DNA from: Okapia johnstoni
Taxonomy: Eukaryota; Chordata; Mammalia; Artiodactyla; Giraffidae
Length of the DNA: 64,000 bases
Reading direction: 5' to 3'
Assembly (NCBI GenBank): GCA_024291935.2
Contig: CM044309.1
Coordinates: forward strand, 31,644,001 to 31,708,000
Position numbers and translations under genes: made by a program. Position 1 is the first letter of the stretch. Every line of letters starts with the position of its first letter. Below, piece after piece: positions 1 to 12,043 of the stretch. Under the pieces are notes generated by a model that saw nothing but the letters and a program-made list of their open reading frames with translations, had not been told where the DNA came from and searched no databases.

Positions 1-120
1 CTCTTTATAAAGAGAATGTGAGTTTCATTTAACCTAGTAGCTCCAGTGCTCATCACCTGATAGGTGTTCATTTAAGTTTTGATGGATTAATGGCCCTGTA
101 AGAAAGGGAAAAGAGATGGT

Positions 121-265
121 ATCATCCTCATTTTGAAGGTTAAAAGAAACAAAAAACCAGCCCCAGAAAAGTGAAGAGACCTGCCCAAAGTCACATGCCT
201 AATACTAGCAGAGCAGAGATTAGAGCCAAAACATCTGATTCAAATTCACACTGTGTCTAGAAGGG
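121..265 (-). mobile_element. MIR SINE remnant
   Basis: Contains the degraded antisense MIR core: a cattttgaagg-like stretch, then gacctgcccaaagtcacatg, then a region resembling the gagccaaaacctgattcaaa part. Strongly diverged, as expected of an ancient mammal-wide repeat. Confidence 0.6.
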
Positions 266-271
266 TCATGC

Positions 272-1395
272 CTTCATTTAATAAACAATATTTTAATGCA
301 GCCATGAGGCTAGATGCTGGGTACAAGCAGTGAATGCAATGGTTTCTGTACTCACAGAGCTGAAATTTAGTGAGGGAGGAACACTAAGATCTGAAGGATG
401 AGAAAGACTGGTGAAGAGTACAGTGAAAGAGGCTGAAGGCAGAAGAAAAAATACATGCAAATGTTCTCTGCAGACTATACTTTCAGTAAAGGCAAGAAGG
501 CCAGTGAGCGGAGGTGGCCTTGTGAGGAGGGTGGAGACCAAAGGCTTGAGATGAGGACAGAAGAGCAGACAAAGTTAAGATCATTCTTGGTCTTGGAGGC
601 AAGAGAAGGATCCCATTACTTATTCCAAGTGTGACAGGAAATCAAAATGCAGTTTTAAGCAGGGCAGTGACAAGATGCAATTTGTATTTAAAAACTCACT
701 CTTTGGCTATAAAAAAATGTCCCAGTTGAAGGTTTAGGTGACATCTGGAGGTAGAGAAGCTAGTTGGGAGACTAGAGCTTTTGTTGAGTCCATAGATGAT
801 GGTGGCTTCTACTAGAAGGTGATGATGGAGATCCAAAGAGAGGAGATATTTCAAATGTAAAATCAAAAGGATTTGGTGGTAGATTAGGTATTTGAGGCGA
901 GAGAGAAACAGATGCCAAGGATCATCCCATGTTTCTGGATTGGTCAATAAAATAAAAGAAAGGGTAATTACTGACATGGAGAATACTGAGTTAACAAGTC
1001 AGGAGAGAGAGATCAATACTTCTGGTTAGGATGTGGAATAAATCTGAACTGCCTATGCCTATGAGATATTTACCAGTAAAGTGGGTGTGGAGGTATACAA
1101 GCTGGAGCTGCAAAGTCAGGTTTGGAGTTTAGCTTGGGAGCCACGATCATAGAGATGACATATAAACTCATCGTCAAAGAGAAAGGGAGATGAACAGAGG
1201 AGAGGCGCTAAGGCTGATCCTTTGAGGACCTCTAGCATTAAGTCGGTAGATCAGTAAAACAGACCAACAGGGACACACTGCTAAATGAGTGGCTAGAGAT
1301 AGGGAAAAAAAATCTGGGAGAACGAGATATCAGAAGGAATGTGGTTTAAGAGAGACAAGACCATTTGTGATGGACGCTGAGGAGCCCAACCAGGT
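272..1395 (-). mobile_element. L2 LINE remnant, antisense
   Basis: Starts with the reverse complement of the L2 3' end (tgaggctagatgctgggtac, resembling the gtgctaggcactggggatac block). It continues with recognisable antisense L2 landmarks: agcagggcagtgacaagatg, gatgatggtggcttctact, and a tgaggacctctagcattaag stretch. Heavily diverged with indels. Open frames across it are not coding. Confidence 0.55.
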
Positions 1396-1704
1396 GTAGT
1401 AACTGCATACTTTGTAATGGAAGGTTCTTAAGACATGGAATCCCTCACGTACGGAATGTATGGAAGGGTAGAGTCCAAGACACCAGGTCATTCAATCACT
1501 GATCTCCTCGCCTAGGTGAGGTATCTTTTGTTTGATCCAACAGATAAAGATGAAGGAGTTACATGGAAATGGGTCAGTGAACCTCTGACATAGTCATTAT
1601 TACCAATAATAAAAACATCCCCAATAAAATTGAGTGGACAGTTATGGGCTGGGCATAAATGTGAATAATTCCTCATTCTTTAATTTATTCTTTGGCACAG
1701 TTCT

Positions 1705-1860
1705 CTGGATAGGTTTAATTGCTATCCTTATTTTAAAAATGAGGAAAACAGGGCTTGAGAATTTTAGTAACATAATCACATGGTGGGCAAGAGACAGCAG
1801 AATTTTGAATGATTATTTTTCCAACTCCACAGGTCATCATTGCTGCCCATTTTGCTGCCT
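1705..1860 (-). mobile_element. MIR remnant
   Basis: Carries ccttattttaaaaatgagga followed by a cagggcttgagaattttagtaa-like segment, the antisense MIR core with its atgaggaaactgaggc motif. It ends near the tgctgcccattttgc segment. Diverged. Confidence 0.5.
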
Positions 1861-2825
1861 GGTTTGTCTCTTTATTTGAACAGAAGCTTTGGAACAGGAA
1901 GAGAATCTCCTTTAAAAAATATCTGAATTTCTAGACCTCATTAGAGTATACCTGCTACATAGCAGGGCATCAATTAGCGGTTGATGGAAGGGTGGGAGAA
2001 AAGGAAAGAATAGAGGGAGAAAAACAAGAGAAAAGCCAAGACCAGGTAACTTAGGGCAAATCAATTTCTGACAGTGATCAGTTCTAATGGATGGGAGACT
2101 CCGTGCCGTGTCACTTGGATACTGAAGAACTCCCCAGGTGGAAGTGACAGTTACTTGCAGCCCTTCTGGGTGATGTCCTGGGCTGAAAAGAGTCACGTTG
2201 TCCATGGTCATGACCCTGTTTCTGAGAGCAGCCCAGATGTGATGCCTGGTGGGTGGGTGGGAAGAAAAAGGCATAAGTGTAAAGGTCCAGCCCTCAGGTA
2301 GTCCAGCTTGGTCTGGATTAACTCCAAAGGTCAATCCCCACTCCAGAGCTGGTTGAGGTCTTGTGATGACTGAATCACAGCCTAAATCCTGTATCTTTCG
2401 CTTTCCCGGCAGGTGGTGAGTAGGACACCACCCAACAAACTCCCAACACTCAGATCTCCTTCTCTGAGCCTGCTTTCTGGGGAAGCCCCAAGCTCTGACA
2501 CGGACTCACTGGGCAAAGTGTGCTTGATGGAGTCTCTGACAAAACGAACGTGACATGTTGCCTGAGTTTAAACCAGCCCAGGTGGCTTCACTGTCCTCCT
2601 AGCCAGGATGCCTCGAGGTCACCCATCTCCATGGTAAGTAAGTGTGTGTGCAGGGGATCAAAAGGAATAGTGGCCTCTGCAATACATAATTAGTAAGATA
2701 AATCTGCTGCTAAAAATTTTATGTGTACATTATCTATTGATTTTATAAGTGTCTCATTTTCCATAAAACACTGTGAGCACTATGTAACAATAGCACACTC
2801 TGTATTTGATCACTATGTAAATCCT
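1861..2825. other. SAMD12: Intron, no element recognised
   Basis: Mixed-composition DNA with overlapping open frames of 75-140 codons on both strands at 1912-2334. These lack splice context, repeats or recognisable motifs, so I treat them as chance. Confidence 0.4.
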
Positions 2826-2908
2826 AAATACATATATATATGCATATACATACATATATTTTCATACACACATAAATATCTATGTATAATATATCATACT
2901 GATATATG
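2826..2908. repeat. AT/CA-rich microsatellite-like stretch
   Basis: Irregular TA, CA and TATC units with no perfect long array. Confidence 0.6.
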
Positions 2909-2914
2909 CTTGAT

Positions 2915-3256
2915 GTGAATTATTTCATCAGAGTCTTACATACAAGCATAATTGCTTCTCTCATTTTCCAGATGAGAAAATTTAGCCCAGAGATGTTAAA
3001 GATTATGACAAAGACCTCCTAGCAAGAAGAATTGATGTTTTGGGTCAAATCTGGCACTATGAGACTTCAGAAAAACTAATTAATTAAATTGGCTGAGCTG
3101 GGTCTTAGTTGCTGCAGTTTCTTGAGTTGCAGCACATGGGATCTAGTTCCCTGACCAGGGATCAAACCTGGTCCCCCTTCATGGGAGTGAGGACTCTTAG
3201 CCGCTGGACCACCAGGGAAGTGTCAAGCCCTATATTTTTAGTCCCTATACCACAAT
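2915..3256 (-). mobile_element. MIR remnant split by a CHR SINE
   Basis: The left part (to about 3085) holds the antisense MIR core (tccagatgagaaaatttagc, then caaagacctcctagcaag). The right part (3225-3256) resumes with the MIR tail-type sequence agtccctataccac. The CHR SINE at 3088-3223 lies between them, so MIR is the older element. Confidence 0.5.
3088..3223 (-). mobile_element. CHR-type SINE, partial, antisense
   Basis: Reads as the reverse complement of the cetartiodactyl CHR (tRNA-Glu-derived) SINE. Landmarks are ccctgaccagggatcaaacc and ccgctggaccaccagggaag, the antisense B-box region and 5' end. About 136 nt, so truncated relative to the copies at 45097 and 62885. Confidence 0.85.
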
Positions 3257-3871
3257 GAACATTGATTTGAGCAAATTTATTGTAAAAAGCTGTGACTTTA
3301 ACAAGAGAAAAACAAGAACAAACAGACTCATGGATCCCTCATGTTACAAATTTAGATGTTGTATACTGGGTTTCCTTAAATCACGAAACACAAGTCAAAT
3401 TCACAAACAACAAAGCCATGCGGGAAATGTATCATTGTCCTTTGCCCCTAGCAGAAGCTACATCTTCTCAACAACTCAAGTGAGCTTGCTTTTTACAATC
3501 GAAATGTTTTCCTTTGTATGCAGACTAATGGAGCATAGCAGAATACATGCCTTCAGCTACAAAAATCTGTAAATCAACATACACACTCCACCATGTTGTG
3601 ACCGTGAGAACACACACCCTCACAAGCCAGGAGACAGCTTCTGTTAAAGGAAGAGCTGAATACTGATCAGCCCATAAAAACAGAACTGAGATTGAAGAAA
3701 CATCTTATAACTGATAAATGCACTGCTATCATAACATCAACAGCTTGGAGTCAACAAAAACTATATTGGTTAAATTAAGTCTTCTACATAAAGATGTCAA
3801 ATGTTACAACCTCACTATTACAGTGAATAATAGCTTCAAAATGTGTCTAAACTGATGAATTAGATGATTCT
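3257..3871. other. SAMD12: Intron, no element recognised
   Basis: No repeat or exon signal recognised. Open frames of 63-105 codons at 3255-3572 have no family resemblance. Confidence 0.4.
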
Positions 3872-3879
3872 ATCCTTAG

Positions 3880-4309
3880 TAGTCATGTATGGATAGAGTT
3901 GGACGGTGAAGAAAGCTGGGCGCCGTAGAATTGATGCTTTTGAACTGTGGTGTTGGAGAAGACTCTTGAGAGTCCCTTGGACTGCAAGGAGATCCAATCA
4001 ATCCATCCTAAAAGAGATCAATCCTGGGTGTTCATTGGAAGGACTGATGTTGAAGCTGAAACTCCAATACTTTGGCCACCTCATGCGAAGGGTTGACTCA
4101 TTGGAAAAGACCCTGATGCTGGGTAGGATTGGGGGCGGGAGGAGAAGGGGACGACAGAGGATGAGATGGTTGGATGGCATCACCGACTCGATGGACATGG
4201 GTTTGGGTGGACTCCGGGAGTTGGTGATGGACAGAGAGGCCTGGCGTGCTGCAATTCATGGGGTCGCAAAGAGTCGGACACGACTGAGCGACTGAACTGA
4301 ACTGAACTG
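3880..4309 (+). mobile_element. BovB (RTE) LINE, 5'-truncated 3' end, with TSD
   Basis: About 430 nt of the BovB 3' end in sense orientation, ending in repeated ACTGA units. It is flanked by an 8-nt direct repeat, ATCCTTAG, at about 3872-3879 and 4310-4317. One frame stays open over 3906-4295 and encodes the BovB C-terminal region with [30 protein letters not shown] and the terminal [11 protein letters not shown]. BovB proteins supply endonuclease and reverse transcriptase; only the tail beyond the catalytic domains is present, so this copy is not mobile. Confidence 0.93.
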
Positions 4310-4317
4310 ATCCTTAG

Positions 4318-6439
4318 ATAGGACTTTATAGAATCGTCAGTTCTAAAACCATATATCTCTACACTAGCATCAAATTTCTATTGGTTTGGGCTGTATCTTC
4401 CTTGCCATGTCATTCCAATCCTAGCCATTTGGACCATTTTCACATCTAGCTTCTAACATAAAGAACACAAGTGTCTGTAGTGACTATTCCTAGATTTCTT
4501 CCTTGATCATACAGCGCTAAGAAATCTGGACACAGTTGAAATTTGAGTCTGTAACAGTTCTTTCAGATTTTCTTTGATAGTAAAGCAACAGTCTTCCAGG
4601 CTTCCTTTTGCTTAGAGTCCTGTATATTTTTTGGATCAGATTATTACAGCTCTAGGCTTTCTTTAAATTACTAAAATGTTAAAAACTCGTAAGAACACAG
4701 AAGTCAGCCCTGATGAGAATTCACCTTTTAAATGGACTAAGCCATGAGATTCATCACTAGCATCATACATACATACACACACACACACCTTTTGGGGACA
4801 CTGGGAATGCTCAAATAGCCACTAAATGTGCCTCTAGATTTAACCTTGAGATTTTATTTTCAGAATGTCTTTTCATCACTTACAAATGTAGCCACATGAT
4901 TTTTCAATCCAGCTTGTAAGATGAAAGCAAGCCTTTCTTAAGCATGATTTACATTTCCTGTATTTATTCCTTATAAATTATATTTTAAGCCCAATATTCT
5001 GATTTATGAAGCTCCATATCCTGTCTTTTCAGAAGAAAAAAGGCACATGTGTCCATGATTAGATTCTAAACAATCCAATGTCTTTAATTGTGGAAAACCT
5101 ATGCAACACAGGGAAGTTTGAGAAGAAAATCATATGCCTACAAAAAGAAATAATTCAGTATTACAAAATCATTGAAATTAAGAAATGGAAGAGGCTTGTC
5201 AAATCAAAGCTTGCAACTGACACCCAGATTTAATATGTCAGGGATGTTGGGTCACCAGAGGTGCCTCCAATCTTTTGATAAAGTGGAGAAACTGAGAAAG
5301 AACATTTAAGGAGCAGGGCCCTTAATCAAAGGCAAGTCCTCATAGATCAAAATATCAGAGAGAAATATGTAAGATGCAGAGGAGAGGCAAATGGAGAAAT
5401 GGCACTGAAACATCAAGCAGATAACACTTTATTCGAAAGTTTTCTAGATAGAGATGTGAGTTCTGTGTGGTTTCTGCGCTGACAGTGTCCAGGGGTTGGT
5501 TCATAAGGGAACTGTTAAAGTCAGAAGAGCCAGCGGGGTCAAAGGATGAAGGATATTATTGTGTGTAAAATCCAAACCTTTCATCTATGGAATGTAACCT
5601 AATCCTTAGAAATCTCCTGTCCTGTTTTCCTTCTAGTAAAGAGCAATGGCTCACAGTAAACATTCCTCTGAGTACGTGTGTGTTGGGGAGAGAGGAGATA
5701 TGAAAGTAGGTGTCCTGGGCTGATAAAGCATAAACAAGGAGCAGATGCTAGCATTTACCTAAATAATCAGAGCAGAATTATCTAAAAATTATCTGAAAAA
5801 TTTAAGCATCTTTACATTTCACCATACGACCATTGATAAGATACATTTTTTTGTAAGGCCTTGTCTTGTTTGTCTTTTACTGTTGTCCTCTGCTTTAAAA
5901 AAAAAAAAAATCTGATAGTAGGAACTAGTTGCTACAAGCCATTTAAAAAGAAGAAGCCTGCCAGAAAACAGTGAAATGGGGTAAAAAGAACTTGCTGGTG
6001 AGCAATCTCTAAAATTTATCAGAATCCCCATTGAGAGTCAGCCCACACACCCTGCACTCGGAATTGGGTAGCCAGCCTCTTTCCTGATTTATTGCATCTC
6101 CCCACACACTGGAGAGATGAGACTAGCATCTGCCATGTAGGAAACACTGCATCTCCACGCCAGCCTGCCAACTCCTGTAACACAACCCTAAGAGTTCAAA
6201 AGGATTTGTTCATTTCAACCAGTCTGCTGTTGCAACAGGGCAAATGAAAACAAGGGTAAAGAGACAAAATAGGTCCTAACCTGTTGAGCAAATTGGGCTC
6301 TCAACTCTTAGTAACAATGGGGAATAAAGTCTGCTATACATTCACGTTACATATATACATGCTCTTATGTGTATATGTGCAGTATGAGGTGTGGTTTCTT
6401 TTTTTTGTTTTTTAATTAAGATGTGTATAGCAGAATGGT
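4318..6439. other. SAMD12: Intron, mostly no element recognised
   Basis: Contains a short CATA/CA array near 4765-4793 and a 14-nt A run at 5897-5910. No other repeat or exon was recognised over about 2.1 kb. Confidence 0.4.
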
Positions 6440-6547
6440 TAAGTGTAGTTGTTTCCACTCACACAGATATATCAAGACATCAAGTCAAGTACCTTAAATT
6501 TATATACTTTTTATTTGCCAATTATAACTTAATAAACATGGAAAGAA
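6440..6547 (+). mobile_element. L1 3' end fragment
   Basis: The sequence ttatttgccaattataactt followed by aataaacatgg is the typical L1 3' terminus, where cttaaat and a ttgtcaattatacctcaataaa-like block precede the lost poly-A. Short and diverged. Confidence 0.5.
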
Positions 6548-6790
6548 AAAGAGTAGGGGTTCTGGAGTCAGATTGCCTGGGTTTAAATTCCAGTTGTTTC
6601 ACTTATTTGCTTGTTCAATTTGAACAACATTTTAAGTCCCTTTATCCTCAGTTTCTACATGTGTTTTTAAAAAAGGATAGTAATAGTTATTTAATAAAGT
6701 CCTCATGAGAATGAGGATTAAGTGAGATGATATATACCAAATACCTGCCACACAAGGTCTTGTAAGAGCTGCCATTAGTAAATTAAAAAC
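6548..6790 (+). mobile_element. MIR SINE remnant
   Basis: Sense MIR features in order: ttctggagtcagattgcctg, ggtttaaattcc, a diverged core, tcctcagtttctacatgtg, then gatgatatataccaaatacc and a cctgccacacaag end. Close to full length but diverged. Confidence 0.7.
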
Positions 6791-7512
6791 AACAAAAGTA
6801 GTTTATAAAAATGAGTTGTGAATATTTGGAGGGTATGACCTTAATGGGTCAACTTCAAATACTGGCACTGACATGCCTATCATGATATAATATAATAAAG
6901 TGTGGAAGTAAATCAGAGGAGGGCGGACGCTCTGAACTGGTAAGCCAACAACAGCACCATCCTCTTACAAAAGCTTATAACCTGAATTCAAAAAGCCATG
7001 GGGTAATCAACGACAAAAATGTTTCCACGCCTTTTGAATAGAGATAACATATTGCATTTGGTCTTCAGCAATATGATAGGCCTTGGCATGGTGTGTTTTG
7101 TTTGTCTGACTGACTGATTTTTGGTATTTGTCCTATTTTGTGTTCTCTGAGTTCCTTGGATGTATGGTTTGATGCCTGCACTAACTTCTGATAATTCTCT
7201 GTCTCCCAAAGAAAATTCAAATATTTCCTTGACCTTATTCTCTTTTCCCTCTGGAATTCAAATTGCCCATACATGATCATCTGATATGAGTGATCCTCTG
7301 ATATCAATGGTGACTGAGATTTTCTGAGGCTGTCCTGATTTCAGGGTACCTCAACTGCTTGCCTTGAAATACAGTCAACATAGATTTAACTCAATTTCTA
7401 CATTACCATTTGAGATCTCTGTCATTCTAATCTGTATGCAGTGGTTTACATACAATCTGTAACATCTATAGAAGTTACTATGAGAGTTTGGTACAGATTT
7501 GGTACACAGTTT
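6791..7512. other. SAMD12: Intron, no element recognised
   Basis: No repeat or exon recognised. Minus-strand open frames at 6988-7307 overlap each other in different frames and show no motif. Confidence 0.4.
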
Positions 7513-7620
7513 GAGGATAGGAATTCTGATTCAGTGGATCAGGGTTGAAGCCAGGAGTATCATTCTGAATAAAGTTGAGGTAGGTGATCTGCAGGTTATA
7601 TTTAGAGAAACATCAGCTCA
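7513..7620 (+). mobile_element. MER5A-like DNA transposon remnant
   Basis: The segment aggaattctgattcagtgga followed by an aggtaggtgatctgcaggtt-like stretch resembles the hAT-family MER5A internal sequence (tctgattcagtaggtctgg and the downstream aggtgatgctgatgc). No terminal inverted repeats survive that I can align with confidence. Confidence 0.4.
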
Positions 7621-7747
7621 ACAAATGTCTTACTGTGGCACTCCAATAAGCTCTGGAAGATTAAATGGCCCTCTGCTTGAACCAATGATTTTATTTATTC
7701 ATCTTAAAATCATCCTGGTTTTAGTTTAAGAATAAACTTTTCTTACA

Positions 7748-8600
7748 GCTCTCCTAGGATGGCTAAAATTCAAAGCACTGACAACTACAAGTGTTGACAA
7801 GGAAGTGGAAAAACTTGAATTATCATGAAATGCCTGTCAAAGTGTAAACTAGAATGCTCACTTTTGAAAACTTTGGAGTATCTATTTAGGCTCAAAGACT
7901 CAGGAACTCCATTTCTTGATATGGAAATGAGTGATTCTATCAAAATACATGTACAAGAATATTCTTAGAAGCTTTATTCAAAATAGCCCCAAATTGGAAA
8001 TTATCCAATGTCCTTAAGCTATGAAACAGAGAAATTAGGAGATATTCATACAATTAATTATCATGCATGGTGGCTCAGCAGTAAAGAATCCACCTGCAAT
8101 GCAGGAGTGGCAGGTGATACAGGTTTGATCCCTAGGTGGGAAGATCCCCTGGAGAGGTAAATGGCAACCCACTTCAGTATTTTTGCCTGGAGAATCCCAT
8201 GGACAGGGGAGACTGGCAGCCTGCAGTCCATGGGATTGCAAAAGGGTTGGAGATGACTGAGTGACTGTGGACGCACAACAGTGAAAAACAACAGATTACA
8301 GTTATACTCAACAACATGGAAGAACCTCACAGAGAAAATATGAAGTGAAAAAAGCCATACATAAAAGAATTTTAAGAATTAATAAATCTAATGTATGATG
8401 GTAGAGGTCAGAACAATGGTTCACTCTGAAGATAGCTAGGAGGCAGCAGAGGGACCCTGCTGGAATGACAGAAACAATCTATGTTACAAGATGAGTGAGG
8501 TTTATGGGAGTACATATGCACCTATGTAAAAATGTATTGAGCAGTACATTTAAGATTTGTGTGCTGACTATATGTAAGTTACACCAGAAAAACAGCAAGA
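7748..8600 (+). mobile_element. L1M 3' region, split by Bov-tA
   Basis: Sense L1M 3' UTR. Landmarks are gatggctaaaattcaaagca, aagtgttgacaaggaagtgg, a gaagctttattcaaaatagc stretch before the SINE, then caacaacatggaagaacctc and a tacatttaagatttgtgtgc end after it. The Bov-tA at 8065-8280 sits inside, so L1 is older. Confidence 0.75.
8065..8280 (+). mobile_element. Bov-tA SINE
   Basis: tRNA-derived head (tggctcagcagtaaagaatc, then a ggtttgatccc B-box-like segment) followed by the BovB-derived body (ccactccag-like, then gcctggagaatcccatggac). The end gtgactgtggacgcacaaca is typical. Inserted in L1M. Confidence 0.93.
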
Positions 8601-8672
8601 AAGAAAGAGAAAGAGAGAGAAGAAAGAGTAGGAGGTGGGAGATAGGGAGGAAGGGAGGGAGAAAAAGATAAA
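8595..8672. repeat. GA-rich purine tract
   Basis: About 75 nt almost entirely of A and G on the plus strand (GAAA, GAGA and GGGA units), directly after the L1M 3' end, so it probably grew from the L1 tail. Confidence 0.8.
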
Positions 8673-9423
8673 CCTACTTTGTCCAAGAATTAGAAAATCA
8701 GGAAAACAATTCTAAAAGCCCTTTGGTCTTTGTCACTAATGACTTCACAGATTTTATTACATTCTTTCTCAGCCATCATGTTCCAGACATAAAGAAAACT
8801 AGACGGAGTAAATATTTCCTGTTAATCAATATTAACAATCGATGGAAATCACATGTGCAAAAAGATAACAAGTCCTGCTGATTTCTTTTTGGTCTTGGCT
8901 ATATGGCCAGTCACAAAAAATGTTTTTCATGGATAAATACTACAAGGTTCAGTGATTTCAGGAGGCTGGAGAATGTTGGTTTAACTAGGTTATATAAAGC
9001 TGGATTAAACCAGATTTAAGTATTTCCCTCTGACGAGAAAAGAGTCTTAAAGAAGAAAAATATACAAGGCCTTCCGTGAAATGCTTGGCTCCAATAATTC
9101 TTACGAGGCAATTAGGTTAAAATAAACACTGTGCATTCCTCAAGGAAAATAAATCACAAAATGATAAAATAAACTCAGAGGGGAAAATATTGAAGGGAGA
9201 AGAGGGAGGTCAGCCCTGTATTTTTTTTTTTTACATTCATTACACTAGGAAGGACAATGTATGAACAAAAAACACAACTTTATTTTTAAAATTCTCTAAT
9301 TTTTAAAATAATCAACTAGGAACTTCCTCCCTGCCTCACTGACAAATGCCACTGGAGGGACAGGCAGTGAGGAGGGTCTGAGTGATTGCTGGCAAGACTC
9401 TTCTATTGCTGCTTCCAGATTAT
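8673..9423. other. SAMD12: Intron, no element recognised
   Basis: AT-rich unique-looking DNA with a T run near 9221-9232 and no recognised repeat. Confidence 0.4.
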
Positions 9424-9432
9424 CACTCTCAT

Positions 9433-10184
9433 TTCAGTTCAGCTGTTCAGTCATGTCCGACTCTTTGCGACCCCATAGACTGCAGCACACTAGGCTTCCC
9501 TGTCCATCACCAACTCCCAGAGCTTGCTCAAACTCATGTCCACTGAGTTAGTGACGGCATCCAAACATTTTATCCTCTCTCGTTCCCTTCTCCTCCCTCC
9601 CTCTATCTTCCCCAGCATTAGGGTCTTTTCCAATGAGTCAGTTCTTTGCATCAGGTGGCCAAAGTATTGGAGTTTCAGCTTCAGCATCAGTCCTTCTAAT
9701 GAATATTAAGGACTGATTTCCTTTAGGAATGAATAGTTTGATCTTGCAGTCCAAGGGACTCTCAAGAGTCTTCTCCAACACCACAGTTCAAAAGCATCAG
9801 TTCTTCTGTGATCAGCCTTCTTTATGGTCCAATTTTCACATCCATAGATGACTACTGGAAAAACCATAGCTTTGACTAGATGGACATTTGTTGGCAAAGT
9901 AATGTCTCTGCTTTTTAATATGCTGTCTAGGTTGGTCATAGGTTTTCTTCCAAGGAGCAAGAGTCTTTTAATTTCAAGGCTGCAGTCACCATCAGCAGTG
10001 ATTTTGGAGCCCCCCAAAATAAAGTCTGACACTGTTTTCACTGTTTCCCCATCTATTTCCCATGAAGTGATGGGACCAGATGCCATGATCTTAGTTTTTT
10101 GGATGTTGAGTTTTAAGCCAGCTTTTTCACTCTCCTCTTTCACTTTCATCAAGAGGCTCTTTAGTTCTTTGCTGATTATTACTC
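9433..10184 (-). mobile_element. BovB LINE, 5'-truncated, antisense, with TSD
   Basis: The reverse complement of the BovB 3' region, flanked by a perfect 9-nt repeat CACTCTCAT at 9424-9432 and 10185-10193. Minus-strand translation shows SLLMKVKEESEKAGLKLNIQ, IMASGPITSWEIDGETV, AMVFPVVIYGCENWTIKK and [14 protein letters not shown], in the usual BovB order. A frame break lies between the frames at 9706-10281 and 9490-9687. About 12 nt at the 5' junction (10172-10184) do not match BovB as I know it and may be filler. The catalytic reverse-transcriptase core is missing. Confidence 0.93.
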
Positions 10185-10193
10185 CACTCTCAT

Positions 10194-11832
10194 AAAAGAT
10201 TCTTTTCCTTTGTTGTTTACACCCTCCTCCAATTTCTTCTTTACTTCTCTTGTCGTCATTCATCTTCTCAATCACCCACATCCCTTGAGGAACATGGTAA
10301 ATGGATTTCAGACTAATTTTTCCATCAAATCCTACTCTCTACCATACAACTGAATCTACTACCTACTATTATCCTACTTCAGACACTCACCCTTAGAGCC
10401 ACTCTCCGGACTTTGGTATCATTGTGAATTATTCACGCTCTTCAAGTTCAAGCTTCATCACCAACCTCCTCTCTGCCCAGCTATCCTCTCCCTCTGGCTA
10501 TTCTGTCCTTCAATCTTATGCACATTCAAGAGCCTTCTACTTCTCCTTTCCCCACATCTATAAATTCCTATGTGAGTTCACTTTCTTACTCCAATTCTAT
10601 ACTCAGTTGCATACAGACTCCTTTGACAATATCCTCAAATTCATCATAGACCAACTAAGCATCAATCAAAGTGCATACAAACCATCTGTCTTATTAACCT
10701 ACACATTACTTTAGAGAAGTTGCATCATTGTGGACCACAGCCACTACAAGCCAAGTCATGGTTTCCATCCTCACCTGGATCCTGGATAGTTGTGTGAATC
10801 TATATCACTTCTATTCTGAATTTGTCAGTATCTTAAACTTCCCTATCAACCATGACCTACCATCACTATTAGAAGGGCTCTGCTTTGCAGAAATATCTGG
10901 GGGTTGACAGAAGAGAACTCTTTCAGTTTTTCTACTCTAAAATCAACCAGCAGACTCTGCTTTGGGTTGGAGGTAGACAGGGCAGTCAGATTTTCACCTT
11001 CCACCTTCCTAATAAAGGATTCTTGAAGAATCACAGTCATCAACTGTCTTGTTTTTTTCCAGCTTAATAGGCTGCTTTGTAGCAACTCTATTTCATAAAA
11101 TAGTATTCTTATTGGATTTTCTATGCTTACTGCTTTTAGTTTGGAAAGCCCCATTATCTGCTGATTTAAAAGAAAGTCCACTTATTTAATCATCAAGAAT
11201 TCTTTTATTTCAAGCAAAGATCAAAAGGCCATAGTGGCTCAAAGGAACACAGGTAAAGCCTGTGAGTAAGAATTTAAAAAATTTAATCCCAGCATGGTTA
11301 CTGATGTTCTAGGTGGCATTAAGTGAGAAATTTCAACTCAGTATGCCTTCATTCTCAAAAAGAACAAAAAAGATATTAACATTGCCAACTCAGCTCAGTT
11401 AATTGTTGAAGAGAATTAAATGATTTATGAGGCTAACTATGAAACATAAAACCCAAGACATCAAGAAGTTACAAATGGGAAAGGTGCAGAAAGGAGGAAA
11501 AATTGTTAATCTCCACTGATACAGAAAGTTAATTTTTCAAATCAGTCTCCAGTGGGTATGCACTTTATAGGAAAATAAGTTCCAATCTTCCATAATGTTT
11601 TGATTACATCACTGAGGTAATGAGTTGTTGGAAAAAACAGAGATTTCTGCAATTTGTTGCAGAGATAGCAATTTCATGTTCTTTCAGCTTTGTGTCCATC
11701 CCTACTTTGTGACAGACTTTTTCTTTTATTAATGCAACTCTTGTTAACTGAATGTGCTCTGACATAGTGAATTGCTTTCACTATAGTGTGTCTGTACCCT
11801 AGGGGGTGTGCCAGGTGACTTATTATGGTGTG
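10194..11832. other. SAMD12: Intron; pyrimidine-rich block at 10330-10860, otherwise unassigned
   Basis: From 10330 to 10860 the plus strand is strongly C/T rich (for example ctctgcccagctatcctctc), which produces a long but meaningless open frame at 10424-10714. It resembles an old sense L2-like or other repeat, but I cannot place it. The rest shows no repeat or exon. Confidence 0.35.
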
Positions 11833-12043
11833 GGGGCTTCTCAGGTGGCTCCATGATAAAGAACCCACCTGCCAAGCAGGAGACATGGGCTTGATTCTTG
11901 GGTTGGGGAGATCCCCTGGAGAAGGAAATGGCAACCCACTCCAGTACTGTTGCTGAAAATCCCATGGACAGAGGAGCCTAGTGGGTTACAGTCCATGGGG
12001 TTACAAAGAGTCAGATATGACTTAGTGACTAAACAACAACAAA
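11833..12043 (+). mobile_element. Bov-tA SINE
   Basis: Begins gggggcttctcaggtggctc and includes ggcttgattcttgggttggg, gatcccctggagaaggaaat, ccactccagtactgttgctg and an end of gactaaacaacaacaaa. Full length, moderately diverged. Confidence 0.93.

Noticed and set aside
9706..10281. 191-codon minus-strand open frame as a gene
   Set aside because: It is the BovB C-terminal coding region plus flanking non-BovB residues at its N-terminus, bounded by a TSD. It is a transposon fragment.
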